Below, piece after piece: positions 45,473 to 57,562 of a stretch of DNA of 64,000 nt (position 1 is the first letter of the stretch; every line of letters starts with the position of its first letter). The notes beneath the pieces are model-generated. The model did no database searches, was not told the origin of the DNA, and saw only the letters and a program-made list of their open reading frames with translations. Location of the stretch: assembly GCA_911728455.2 (NCBI GenBank), contig OU452232.1, forward strand, positions 1,116,001-1,180,000. Direction: 5' to 3'. This DNA is from Marthasterias glacialis (lineage: Eukaryota; Echinodermata; Asteroidea; Forcipulatida; Asteriidae). Made by a program: the position numbers and the translations under genes.

Positions 45473-46959
45473 GTAAGTGTTATCAATACTATGTTGTTTG
45501 TTGTAACCACTGTCCTATAATCAGGTTAGCTTAGTGGTTTCATTTCCTGCCCAACCTCAGTGGACCTTGGTTCAAATCCCACTTCAGACCAGAGCCTTTC
45601 ATTATCCTTGTCCATTCAGTAGCCTTCAGATACTCCATAGAGTTGTTGATCTTCCAAACATCAACAAGAAGTATCAGGGAAAGACCTCACTTTATGAGCA
45701 GTTTTATTTTTAACAAAAGTCAACAACTTGGATTTCTGATTTTAGGTTAAACAAACATTTCTCATTAGCCATCTTTTTGTTGAAATACTGGGCTCCAGAA
45801 GGCAATCAAAAATGACTCAAACAAGAAAATTGTGTAAAAAATTTCCTCTTCACATTTACTCATACAGATTAGTGTTTAAATTCAAAAATTCTCAAAAAAC
45901 AATTTAAGTTTATTTCCACAGTATACTCTATGGATAAGTCAAACTTGAAACCATAGTCTAGTGAAAGTGTCATACATGTACATATTGAAGGGAAGTTCAA
46001 TTTCTACTGTACATATTAGCATTTTTAAAGTCAAAACCAAAGTACAAAGTGTAGACCTATAGTGTTTGTTAGCCAACAAACACTAGGTGTATGGGAACAA
46101 GTACATGAAATGCTTGCAAACGTCAAAAAGTTAACACAGAAAGTTTTTGTCTAATCGGTTGCAACGTAAGGTAACAAGTTTTTAATTGTGTTATAAGAGA
46201 GCACTGTTTAATATTGGAATGACATCATCATTGATACTTGAGGAAGCAACGTGTCAATTGTCATTTCCTGCACTGAAACCATGTCTGTTTTACCTTACAT
46301 GTTGACTACACAGATGAAATTATGGCAGAATTTGATTTTACTGAATACAAATGTTCATGGATTGTATAGTGACTATAAAACTCCAATTCTAACATCTAAA
46401 GATACACCTGTTGAGCAAAATTGCTTTAACATCAAGTATACATTGCAACTAAACATTGTTTTGCTTCCAACATAATTTGGGAAAGAACCCTTAGATCATA
46501 GTGGGGATGTTATGTCAATTTTGTTTGACTTTATACATGTACATGTAACTTCTCAAATGAAATCCCCTGCAGTCAAAAAACAACCTAAAACGCTGATGAT
46601 GTAAACTCAACATCACATGTGTTTCTAAATTGCTCAGCCTTTAATAATCGGCTTGCTATTTAAACATCTTTTATTAATGTAAGTCACTTTAAACCTTACC
46701 AACATGAAAATCAGTCAGTATGCCTATTTACACTGTACATGGTTCCAATGAAGGGTGAAGTTCAATCGAGTTCAACGTTTGCCAATTATTGTGTTCATCA
46801 TACACTGCACTCATAGAGTTATATACAAGTACACGTTCATTGATAACAACCCAGACAACTCAGACAGGCAACAATGCTAGCTGCGCTGATTGACCTTTGA
46901 CATTCAAGTTCAATGCCATCACACAGTACAGTACAGTAGTATGCATTGACTGTGTACTG
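45473..46959. other. Non-coding spacer between EGF/VWC and the next TRIM lead-in, unit B/C
   Basis: Parallel to 61438-62924 with very few differences and, more loosely, to 30967-31740. It contains a tRNA-SINE at about 45520-45600 (box A TTAGCTTAGTGG, box B TTGGTTCAAATCCC). The 74-codon frame at 46251 is shared with 62214, but both lie in freshly duplicated DNA, so sharing is not evidence of coding. Confidence 0.45.
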
Positions 46960-47159
46960 TACCCTGTATTGATCAAGCAACTGGGGACATACTGTACATT
47001 AGAAGTACAACGTTGGTATGTACATGTACATGACGTAAACGACAAGCGTGCTGCATTCCACAAGGAAATGAGACTCCATTTTGTGTTGAATAAAACAAGG
47101 GATAGTCCTGACAGTACTACAGACGTATAGTGAAGTAGACAGTGGTTAACAGTGCTGAG
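46960..47159 (+). promoter_or_regulatory. Probable non-coding first exon / promoter region of TRIM unit C
   Basis: Conserved lead-in ending AACAGTGCTGAG|GTGAGTACAG, donor at 47160. The matching TRIM C coding exon acceptor is at 50438, so the 5' intron would be about 3.3 kb, enlarged by the foldback element at 47990. Exon start undefined. Confidence 0.4.
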
Positions 47160-47989
47160 GTGAGTACAGATCATAAACTAGCTGATTCAACTTAGCTTAA
47201 TACTCTAGATTGAGAGGCCTAAATGTAGTACCGGTATACATGATTGATATTATTAATGTTTGTGTACTGATCCCTGTATTAATCATGCAACTGGCGGGGG
47301 ACATACTGTACATTGTAAGTACAATGTTGGTATGTACATGTACATGATGTACATGTATGGCAAGCGTGCTGCAATCCTAAAGGAAATAAGACTTCATTTT
47401 GTGATCAATAAAACAAGAGACAGATCATAAACTGGCTGATTCAACTTAGCTCACTACTCTAGCTTGAGAATCCTACATGTAGATACATACACATAGTATT
47501 CACCTGTTAAAACAGTTGAATAAGTTGTGATTTTGAAACGATTTAAATGGGATTATTCAAGAGGCATTTTTTGAAAAGAAATGTTTTTGCTTTAAACTGA
47601 AAACAAACATGTGATTTCATTTAGGGAATATAAGTTTGGGTAAGAGGTTTTCAACTGTTTTTTTTTCTCTTTTTTTTTAGACCTGGCTCTTAATATTTTT
47701 GAACTTATGTTTGGCAGTGAACGTGTTAAAGTTAAGAACAAATTTGACAGTTTAGCCTCGGCTTACTACAATTTTGTGTCAAATTTATGTTTGTGTTCAG
47801 CGCAGCGACCTAGCCAGGGAGGGGAGGGTACATGTGCCACCCCCTACAAATTTGTCAGTGCCCCCTTTAAAACAAATGTAGATACATGTAATCATTGCAA
47901 ATATTGTACCTTGACCACCCTCACTGAAATGTAATGCCCCCTAATGCCCCCCTAAAGAATAGGTAAGCAAGTAACAATTTTTTTTTAAT

Positions 47990-49990
47990 TTCTCAAAGGC
48001 CTGTTGCCATGGTAACAGACTTTTTCATGTTTTGGGCATTTTAGTCCAAATTGGGGGTCTCAAAAACGTTTTTTATCATATTTCTAAAACTCCACCATGC
48101 CAAAATTCCAAATCATGTCGCAAAACCAGTTATATCATTACAAAGTATCATCCTTGCCCTTACTTCAGATTTGTTGAAAATTAAAGCATGCCTTAAAGCA
48201 TGTTTTTAGAACTTACATCATTTTAATTTTTACCCTGTTTTTGTCTTTCAATAGGTCAACTTGCCAGGGGTCTCAGAATACTTTCCTTTTTGGATTTGGT
48301 TAGAGCTAAGATTGGTCTTTTCATATGTTGGTAAGAAAAAATAGGGGAATTATATCCTTTATATGCAGTACTGCATCAAAAATTGTAATTTTCCCCATAA
48401 AACCAAAAAAAAGTGAAAATTGAGGTTTTCCTTCAATTTGAAGTTATATAAAGTAACGAATCTCGAACCTTTTCATAATTTTAAGAGTGAGTTGCAGGCC
48501 TATGATTTACTTCTAATGGAAAAGCAGCATTTAAATTTTTTCCAACCCCTCCCCAAGTTGTCTAGCATTCTTCTGGTTTTATTTAAGTGGAATGAAGAAT
48601 AAAAAATGAAAGACCACTAATCAACTTTATAAAGCATAATGTATACAGACTCCAATTAAAGCATTATTTTCACAACACTTCAGTCCCTTGAAGCATGTCA
48701 ACCTTCCAAAAAAACTTGAATGCTTTCAGTTGGTACATGAAATTGTTTTGTTATGGTGCCCTCTTTTGTTAAAAGTGTTAGGTTTTACTTTAAAGTAATA
48801 ATATACCCAAAAGGAACACTTATCAAGAATCTGGAGCTTTTTTTCAAATCATAAGAGTGGGTTGTAAGCCTGTGAATAATCTTACTTAATGCAGAGCATT
48901 GACTAACCTACCCCCAACCCAGCATGTTTCAGGCTCCATCTTCTAATAAAAGGAGGAAGCAATACTTGTTGTGAACTAAAGCATTATTTCTACAGAACCT
49001 AAAAGCTCCTCTTTTAGGATGTGACCCCTGCTTTGGTGTTCAAAGTATTGCTTTTTTAGCGCTCCCTTTTGATGAATCTCTCTCTAAAAAGAAAAAAATG
49101 AAAATTACACAATATTGTTTGAAACAGCAATAAATTGGCTCAGAACTATCGTGGTTGTAATTGTGAGCCAAAATAAATACAAGTTATTGGTGGTACACAC
49201 ATTTTGTGGCATTGATGCTGCAGCACACCAGTGACATCCTTCAAGGGGGCTTTTAGGTTCTGTAGAAATAATGCATTAGTTGGAGTCTGTATAGATACTG
49301 GTTTAATGCTTTAGTTCACAAGTATTGTTTCTATTAGAAAATGTAGCCTGAAACATGCTGAGTTGGGGGTTGGAGAAGGGAGGTAGGGAGTTAGTCAATG
49401 CCACAAACTAAGAAGAAGTAACTTACAGGATTACAACTCACTGTTATGATTTGAAAAAGGCACCAGATTCTTAAGAGGTGTTCCTTTTGGGTACATTGTT
49501 AATTTGAACTGAAGTAAAACCTTGCATTTCATTTTTAACAAAAGAGGGCACCATAGCAAAACAATTTTACTTACCAATTGCAAGCAATAAAGATGTGTTT
49601 TTGAAGGGTGACAAAAAGAGGGCACCTTAACAAAGTGACATGCTTAAAGGGGCTGTTGGGTTATGTAAAAATAATGCTTTAGTTGGAGTCTGTAACATGC
49701 TTTATTAAGTTGACAAGTACTGTTTCATTTTTGTGTTCATGCCTTTAAATAAAATCAGAAGATCAAACGCTAGAAAAGTTGGGGAGGGGGTTAAAAATTC
49801 CAATTTTGCTAACAAAAATGCTGCTTATCCATTAGAAGTAAATCATACGCCTGCAACTCACTCTTAAAATATGAAAAATTCCAAGATTCATAAAAGTGTT
49901 CCTTTTGTTGTGTATTATTACTTCAAACTGAAGGAAAACCTTAAATTTCATGTTACCGTTTTTGAGGCAAGATTACAACTTTTGATGCAG
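47990..49990. mobile_element. Long foldback element, copy in unit C
   Basis: The left arm (about 47990-49090) begins AAAGGCCTGTTGCCATGGTA and returns in reverse complement from about 49235 to 49990; for example AACCTAAAAGCTCC at 49000 and GGGGGCTTTTAGGTTCTGTA at 49246. The loop of about 140 bp has AATTACACAATATTGTTTG. Same family as 6288-8430. The right arm lacks the outer ~450 bp. A tandem copy of part of the left portion (AAAAGAGGGCACC) recurs near 49540 and 49615. Confidence 0.65.
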
Positions 49991-50199
49991 TACTTAGTGG
50001 AACAGGTACAAACTTAGTGATTTTCTTGAAATCAGACAATCAGCTTGCCTTCTACTTCTTAAGCAAGCGTCTTTTTCATTGTAAACTAAAATCTGAATTC
50101 CCTGTGGTATAAGGAATGCTGGGTTTTGATAAATACAGCTTCAATATCGGCTTGATTGCCTGAATTTTTGCAGCATTTGGAAGTTTGACCCATGAAGAG

Positions 50200-50271
50200 C
50201 TATAATCACTGAGAATAAAAAGATTTGAATATACATACTAAATCCCTAGACAAAAATATTACACCACCATG
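50200..50271 (+). promoter_or_regulatory. Putative 5' untranslated exon end close to TRIM C
   Basis: ACACCACCATG|GTGAGTCC, conserved with 11060-11135. It lies 167 bp before the acceptor at 50438. Confidence 0.3.
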
Positions 50272-50443
50272 GTGAGTCCGATACACATGTAAGTAAAACA
50301 TTTTCAAGACCTCCTTTGAATGTATGTTTTGTTTCATTGCATTCCCTCAATAATGTACAGTGCATTTATCATTGTTTTGTTTCCCAACGTAAAGTGATGC
50401 ATATTATATTATCTTTGCTCTTTGATATTAATTTCCAGATAAA

Positions 50444-51713
50444 ATGGCATCTTCTGACCCATCAAAGGTTTTAGCTCTAGAGAAAATCAGAAAGGATCAT
50501 CTGGAGTGCAGTATTTGCCAAGAAGAATACACAAAACCCAAACTACTGGACTGTGTTCACAGCTTCTGTGAACACTGTTTACTTCAATACAGCTCTTCCA
50601 ATGTTAAGAATCCTAAGATGATTAGTTGTCCACTGTGTCGACAGGAGACACAACTTCCTGAGAAGGGTGTTCAAGATCTCAAGACTAACATCATTCTAAC
50701 TGGTCTTGCACTTCAAGTAAAGCAACTCAGCTTATCTGAAACCACCAAGTTGATCTGTACACTATGCAAAGAGGAAAATGAAGCAACACATTTCTGTTTA
50801 GACTGCCCTGTGTTTATCTGTGCAACTTGCAAAGAAATTCACAACCAAATTCCAGCATCATCAAGCCACACAGTAGCTACTTTGAAAGACATTCGTGATG
50901 GGAAGATTACAATGAAAAAGAAGATACAAAAACGTTATCCAGAATGCCAGACTCATGAAGGTGAAGTGATGAGGTTTTTTTGTACAACATGTGATGTGAT
51001 GATTTGTAGAGATTGCACTGTCATAGATCACTGTAAACCACAACATGAGTATATTGACTGCAACCAAGCCTCATCCACATATAAACAGTCATTGGCTCAA
51101 CTCATGACTCCCCTTGAAGAAATCCTGAAGAAACTTGAACAATCACAAGCAACTGTCTCAACACTGAAAGACAACCTAGACATTACAGTTGAGAGAACCA
51201 TGGCAGAGGTGAAGAACAGAGCTGATGAGATCAGGGCTGAGGTAACAGCTCAAGAGAGTCGCATCATGGATGAAATAAAAACCATCCACAAAGATCGGAA
51301 CAAGAAATTGAAGGAATATGAGCAAATAGTGAGTGTAAACTCACAGCAAATACAGCAATCACTGCAGAAAGCCAAAGATGTCAGCAAGAATTCATCAGCT
51401 CCTGACTTCCTTGCACTCTATCCTACTATCAGTAAGGACTTGAAATTACTCAGAGGTCAAAATCAACCCAAGATAGATCCTACCCTTTCCCATCTGAGAT
51501 TCAATCCAGGGGTTTGTGACATCACCCTGGGTAATATGATGAAGGAACCAAGGTGGGAGCTGTGCTTGGAGTTTAATGATGATTTCAAAGGGGCTTGTGG
51601 TATTGATGCTTCTCTACCTGGGGATGAGGTGGCAGTGGCAGAGTACAGTAATAGAAGAGTGTTAATCTATGACACTAAGGGACACAAGAAGAAAACTATC
51701 CAATCATCACACA
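50444..51713 (+). CDS. TRIM-NHL protein copy C, exon 1
   Basis: Intact. Residues 1-423 of a predicted 628-residue protein with all RING ligands (CSIC...CVHSFCEHC...CPLC), B-box 1 (CTLCKEENEATHFC...), B-box 2 (CQTHEGEVMRFFCTTC...H) and the coiled coil. The start follows TTTCCAGATAAA as in A. The first blade differs from A and B at GACGID (W to C), EYSNRRVLIYD (against DFFNLRVVISD and DYYNQRVVICD), and carries an MMKEP insertion-like change before W (GNMMKEPRWEL against GNLIGLRWEL). The donor is CACA|GTAAGT, phase 1. Confidence 0.92.
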
Positions 51714-52023
51714 GTAAGTTCCTTACAAAGTCATTGATTTAGAGGTATAGTACTTTGTGCAAAGTTCTAACAGTGTAAAAATAAGACTTGATTTGTTATC
51801 AGTGTGACAATCAAAGTGTATTTCATGAGAATAATCAGCTATTCTTGTCCAATACTATAATCAAATCAGAGATTTTATCAAACAATATTTTGATGTCATC
51901 AAATGAAATCACTAACTGAAAATGATATCTACATGTATATCAGACATGATTGCAATAGATAAAAGGAATAGTCAAAGTGCATGTCATGAAAATGATTGAT
52001 TATTGCTATTCCATTGTATTTAA

Positions 52024-52956
52024 CCCTATCAGGACCGGGCTTTTTTTGGTTGTATGGGGACCGGGGAGGGGCACATAGTGCCCCCCTCCGTATTTTCCAA
52101 AGTGTTTGACCGATCTTGATGAAACTTGCCACAAATGTTCATTTCAACGAGTTGTACATGATGAGGTCACAAAATTTCAAAAAATTGTCACTAGAGGGCG
52201 TTTTTGACTGTTTTTTGCCCATTTTTGATCAAAAATCGTGTTTTTGCCATAACTTCTGTATTTTTTGTCCGAATGTTTTGAAACCTGGCAAACTTGTACA
52301 TATTAACAAGATAAATATAATTTGAACCTAATTTAGTCACTGGAGTTATCTTTAGGGGGCATAATACTTCATTAATTTATCCCATTTTCGGGAAAAAATT
52401 GTTTTTTCGCATTTTTTTCTCTTAATAATCAAAATGGCCGCCGCCAAGGGCCCAGGGAGAAATGATAAGGCTTGATTGACAAATCTGAACATTTTTTGGG
52501 TCTGAAAAGTAATAAATTAGCAGGTTGAAAATGTTCCATTGCTAAAAAACTTGATATAATTTGACCCCCTAATTACAGGCTGAAAACACAAAATCCAAGA
52601 TGGCCGAAAAAAATTGCAGCCATTTTAAATTCCAGCAAAGCATTTCAGACTATCATGTGACTCACCACTATCACTTTTCTGGCAAAAAAACATAAAATAA
52701 GTGGAAATTATGTCCAAAAAGTTTTAAAAATCACTAAAAACAGTAAAATCGTGTGACCCAAGGTCAAACAAATGGTTGCCATGGCAACAGATAAACCCGG
52801 TATCAATTATTTTTTGCCAATATGATCCTAGATATATTTTAGGAAAAGTCAGATAATTTCGCGGTGATCAGACTAAGCGTTCAAAAGTTATGGGGAAAAA
52901 ATTGGTAGGGGGGGCACATTGTGCCCCCCCCCCCCGCCCCCCCGGTCCTGATAGGG
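52024..52956 (+). mobile_element. piggyBac-type MITE, intron of TRIM C
   Basis: Same site and TIRs as in A and B; TTAA at 52020-52023 and 52957-52960. The poly-C run at the right end is shorter and interrupted by G. Confidence 0.85.
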
Positions 52957-53143
52957 TTAAAACAAGTGAAATATGAAATAAACAAAGTAAAAAGGCCTTT
53001 AATGACCTGTGAAAAAAAATTAATTTAAGAATAATTCCTTTTTAAATTTTTTGTAAAAGGCAACTTAAACTGGTCATAGGTATTAATTTGAATGTGAATG
53101 ATCATTGTATTGAGTTATATCCATTTACTCATTTGTATTCCAG

Positions 53144-53760
53144 ACCCATTGGCTGTTGCAGCATTCCAGAATCAGTTAGTGGTTGTAGATGAAACCAACT
53201 CTGTCAAGATGTACAATAAGAATGGCACAAAGGGATTTGATTTCTACACAGTGCCTCATAGTGAAGTGGGCAAGACAGCAGTATACCTCCGCAGAGTAGC
53301 AGTCATGAAGGATACAATCATTGTGGGTGATGTGAAGAGGTCAGTTATAACTAAACACAGCTCCAGTGATGGTTCACTCATAGACACTGTTTCAGTTAAG
53401 ACTCAACCTTGCTACTTGGCCATTGACAGCAAGGATAGAGTTGTAGTCAGTGGTGGGAACCAACAACAAGTGGACATTGTTGATGACAATGGTGCTACAC
53501 TAATCACCATCAAACCAACCATCAATGGTCAGCAAGTTCAATCCTGCAGAGGTGTATGCTGTGATAGCTCAGCTATCTACATTGCAGTGTGGAATGGGGA
53601 TTACAACACTGGTCATATTCATCAGTATGACACTGAGGGTAGATTTCTCAGCTGTATTGCTCAGGGTCTGTACAACCCATGTGGAATCTCATTGACATCA
53701 GATGGGCAGCAGCTGGCAGTGACAGACGACACATCAGTGAAGATTTATAACAAGGTGTAA
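53144..53760 (+). CDS. TRIM-NHL protein copy C, exon 2 (propeller blades 2-6)
   Basis: TTGTATTCCAG acceptor, phase 1, ends KIYNKV then TAA. The intact frame completes a 628-residue protein. Copy-specific residues sit at the same blade positions as in A and B: DE, Y..RR, QPCY, GGN, QSCRG, WNGDY, YNPCG and T.DDT. The background strands are identical to A. Confidence 0.92.
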
Positions 53761-54060
53761 TGTTATCCAATAATTAGGATACTGGTCAAATATTGTCTTG
53801 TCAAGATACAAATGCTACAAGTACATGTACAACATGTACATTGACATGAAATGACCACAATGTGTCAATACTTCTCAATAGAATTCAATTCCCAAAAGAT
53901 GTGTGTTATTCATTCTTTCATTCAAACCTTAATCTAATCAATTTCAATTTTATGTAAAAAACTCACTGTAAGTTCAATTGTCTTATAATTTCAGTAAAAG
54001 AAACAACATGTTTGCATCAAACCTGAAATTCATTAATGCTATATTATTTACATGTATTAA

Positions 54061-54712
54061 CCCTATCAGGACCGGGGGGGGGGGGGGGGGGGCAATTTTT
54101 TCCCGTAACTTTTTACTTTTTTCCCAAGTATATCCAGGATCATAATGGCAATAAATAACTGATACCAGGAGTAAGCTGTTGCCATGGCGACCATTTGTTT
54201 GACCTTGGGACTCACAATTTTACTGTTTTTTGTGATGTTTGTATCTTCTTGAACATAATTTCCACTTTTTTTTTATTTCTTTGCCGGAAGTTACAGTGAT
54301 GAGTCGCGTATTGTCTCTAATGGTTTTGGGAATTCAAAATGGCCGCCATTCTTGGCAGCCATCTTGGATTTTGTGTTTTCAACCTGTAATTCTAGGGGGT
54401 CAAATTATATCAAGATTTTTAACAATATAATTTTGCAACTTGCTAATTTCTTACTTTTCAGACCCCAACAATAGTTAGGTTTGTCAACCAAGCCTTATTA
54501 TTCTCCTGGGCCCTTGGCGGCGGTCTTTTTTTTTTAAGTGAAAAAAATGAAGATAAAAAATTACCTGAAATTGTGTAAATTGTGAAATTGGGTAAATTAA
54601 TGGGTTTTAACGCACTTAAAGGTAACTAAATTAGGTTCAAATTATATTGATCCTGTAAAAATGTATAAATTTGCCAAATACAAAAGTTATGGGGAAAACA
54701 CAATTTTTTACC
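54061..54712 (-). mobile_element. piggyBac-type MITE downstream of TRIM C, right end deleted
   Basis: TTAA (54057-54060) and an intact CCCTATCAGGACCGGG end, then a G-run. The inverted element runs to about 54712, where it joins sequence equivalent to about 17045 of unit A. The far TIR and about 1.3 kb are missing. Confidence 0.75.
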
Positions 54713-55146
54713 AAGTGTACAGTATGTAAATCTTGATACATGTAGCAGTGTACAAGAAACCAATATCAACAAAGCAATCTCTTGTTGGATGGTTGCAGTT
54801 AGTACAGGATACTCAATATTCTATATTCAAGATTGACTATCTATACTTTGATCATTAGTTATCAGAAAAATAGACATGCTCTGCTGGTGGAGCAGAAATT
54901 GTATATATGTTTCAATTCTTTTTAACTGAGAAGTTTTATTGGTATAAACATTTGTTTACACCTAATGTTGACAGCAAAACCTAACATGTACATCTATGCA
55001 TTCTAGACAAATTGTTAAATAGAAAAGGTTATACGTTATCATTAGTCTAAATATGTTTTGTATTGTACAAACATGGGTCAGGTTTAATTGGATCTAGATT
55101 CAGGGTCACTTCTGAGTCAAGAGTCCAGAGTTTTTAGAGCACATGA

Positions 55147-55985
55147 CAACTGTGGAGTAGGTTTGCCCTTGTAGATACAATTAATAGTCTGATCATGATG
55201 TGGAAAAAGTGGAACTAGAAACATAAGATTATGATTCAATAAAATCTGTTGGCAACTGTGGAGTAGGTTTGCCCTTGTAGATACAATTAATAGTCTGATC
55301 ATGGTGTGGAAAAAGTAGAACTAGAAACATTGGATTCTGATTCAATAAACACTGTTGGCAACTGTGGAGTAGGTTTGCCTCGTAGATACAACTAATAGTC
55401 TGATCATGGTGTGGAAAAAGTAGAACTAGAAACATTGGATTCTGATTCAATAAACACTGTTGGCAACTGTGGAGTAGGTTTGCCCTCGTAGATACAATTA
55501 ATAGTCTGATCATGGTGTGGGAAAAGTAGAACTAGAAACATTGGATTCTGATTCAATAAACACTGTTGGCAACTGTGGAGTAGGTTTGCCCTCGTAGATA
55601 CAACTAATAGTCTGATCATGGTGTGGAAAAAGTAGAACCAGAAACATTGGATTCTGATTCAATGAACACTGATGGCAACTGTGGAGTAGGTTTGCCCTTG
55701 TAGATATAATTAATGGTCTTATCGTGCTATAGACTAATCCGAGCAGCTTGTTCATTGGGCGATTACACCACCGCAACTACTGCCGCAAGCCTGCGTGGAT
55801 GCACACACACTGTAAATCCTCCATGCTGATTGATACATATGTGCGCTGACGCTCGTGTCGTGTTGCATGCATGCGGAGGTCATAGCTGCATTGTAGTGCT
55901 GCTCAGATTGGTGTGTAGAAAAAGTAGAACTAGAAACATTGGATTCTGATTCAATCAACACTATTGTTTACAGAGTTGATGAGAT
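55147..55985. repeat. ~106-bp minisatellite, unit C (about 5-6 repeats)
   Basis: The repeat start recurs at about 55222, 55328, 55433, 55539 and 55645 (period 105-106), then again at 55937 after a 190-bp unrelated interruption (55735-55915) rich in GCATGCATGC-like and ACACACAC strings. Long minus-strand frames across it arise from the repeat itself. Confidence 0.9.
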
Positions 55986-56760
55986 ATCTGATGTCATAAC
56001 TTCATAATGGTCTATGTACATCGTTGTAAGCATTCAGGTTACATTACAACATTCCTATATCTTCATTTGATTTTTCCATTTGTTATTATTCATTATTCTC
56101 CCAACTATCTAGCTGTGCATTTATATTAAGGAACAGGTGTACAATATGATCAAGTGATACAAATACTGCATGTCAGTTTGCTATTTGACCTAAAGTGGGA
56201 ATCCATTTAAATTGTATGAAATAACCAAGAATGTTTCTGTAGTTAGCTCATTTATAAAACATGTTGTTTAATTGGAGTTTTGCAGTAAGTTGGTTCTGTA
56301 TATAATTAAGATTGACATTACAGTGTTTTATTGCTCATGTAGACTTGTATTGATTAATACTACTCTGTCTCTAAATATTCTATTAATATTTCTGTCAAGT
56401 GAAGATTGATTCCACTAACTCTCTGTCTCATCCAATTTCCACATAGTTTATGGACCAGGAAGATCTTCTCATCTAAAGTGAAAACAAATCCAATCAATCC
56501 TTCAAATTACTACAACTTCAAAATATGTTTTTATTACTTTTAATGTTACTGTTACTTTTAATGTTACTGTAACAAGTACAATACTGTTAGAAATAATGGC
56601 TTGTAAAAAAATTTATGTAAAAATATATCGCCAATCAAGACAAATAAACTTATTCAGAAAAATAAATGTAATGGCAAATCTCAAAGAGCTCTTCTTAATG
56701 TGTCCAAAATGGTAAATTATATGTTGTATTATTTTTGTTTTTACATTACATGTACACCCA
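55986..56760. other. Conserved non-coding spacer, unit C
   Basis: Parallel to 17949-18700. A small tandem duplication TTTTAATGTTACTGT occurs at about 56537-56570. No gene. Confidence 0.45.
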
Positions 56761-56764
56761 TGTG

Positions 56765-57000
56765 TGATAAGCACTGTATATTCAAGTCCTGCTGAACATC
56801 CACAGGAATACTAAATACTCAGGTGGGATTCGAACCCTCTATCTCTGCATTTTAGATCAGATGTCTTAACCACCCAGTGACTAGAAGCCAGTTTGAACCC
56901 TGTAATAAGCAGTGGATACCGTATACATTGAATACATGTAATAATTGCATCCAGGAAAAAGACTATTATTTTCGTTAGACCCTTACACTGATGTGTGATA
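56765..57000 (-). repeat. tRNA-derived SINE, unit C copy
   Basis: Uninterrupted copy of the SINE at 18710, with box B GGGTTCGAATCCC on the minus strand at about 56824-56836. Confidence 0.6.
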
Positions 57001-57185
57001 AGCACTTTATACTGAGTGCTTTCAGAGTCTTGTGGGAAAACACTAAAAGACTTCAACTAAAGGAAGACTTCTACACAGAAGATGTTTAACTCATAAATTT
57101 TGTTATGAACATGGTGTAAGTGTCATCATGTCTATCAGTTTCACTTTCACATCATCTTCCTCTTTCTCATCTTTGTTCTTTACAG

Positions 57186-57293
57186 AAAGAGAACTCAAGT
57201 CTAGTTCAGCATCTTGAGGATGAGGAGCGTGGTAGTCTAAAGCTGAAGCAGATGATGTCACTGCTGGAGCATGAACTAGACCAAAGAAATCAG
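57186..57293 (+). CDS. Coiled-coil exon, unit C copy, fully open
   Basis: TTCTTTACAG acceptor, 36 codons in phase 0-0, CAG|GTATGAG donor. The peptide starts KENSSLVQHLEDEERGSLKL and ends LLEHELDQRNQ. Codon 33 is CAA (Gln), while the other three copies have TAA. This is the only copy that could be an internal exon. It is phase-incompatible with the phase-1 EGF exon downstream, so either another exon lies between or the two belong to different genes. Protein family not recognised. Confidence 0.45.
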
Positions 57294-57562
57294 GTATGAG
57301 ATGAGAGGAATCATGTAGTGTGTCTCAGAAGAAAGAAAGTAGGAGTTGAGACAAATCTACTGCCAAATATAAACCTGCTGCTGAGAGTGTTGCTTCAAAA
57401 TATTCTGTACGCAAAAATAGAGTTAGACAAGGTCCAAGTTGATTCAAGCCAAATTGCTGTGCTTGCCATAGCTTAATGTTAATGTTATTAACAATCACGG
57501 AGGCTTGTGCATTCTAAGTTAATTTGAAGTATTGAGACAAGAATTATTTGCTTTGGTTACAG

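Noticed and set aside
46251-46475. 74-codon frame shared with 62214-62438
   Set aside because: The two regions are near-identical recent duplicates, so shared openness carries little weight; no domain or splice context.
55117-55961. Overlapping minus-strand frames with a repeated CIYKGKPTPQLPT peptide
   Set aside because: They are translations of the 106-bp minisatellite, whose period is not a multiple of three; the same peptides in other units mark the repeat, not a protein.
55147-55985. Regularly spaced repeats resembling a CRISPR array
   Set aside because: The repeats are about 106 bp, contiguous without unique spacers, and the DNA is eukaryotic.
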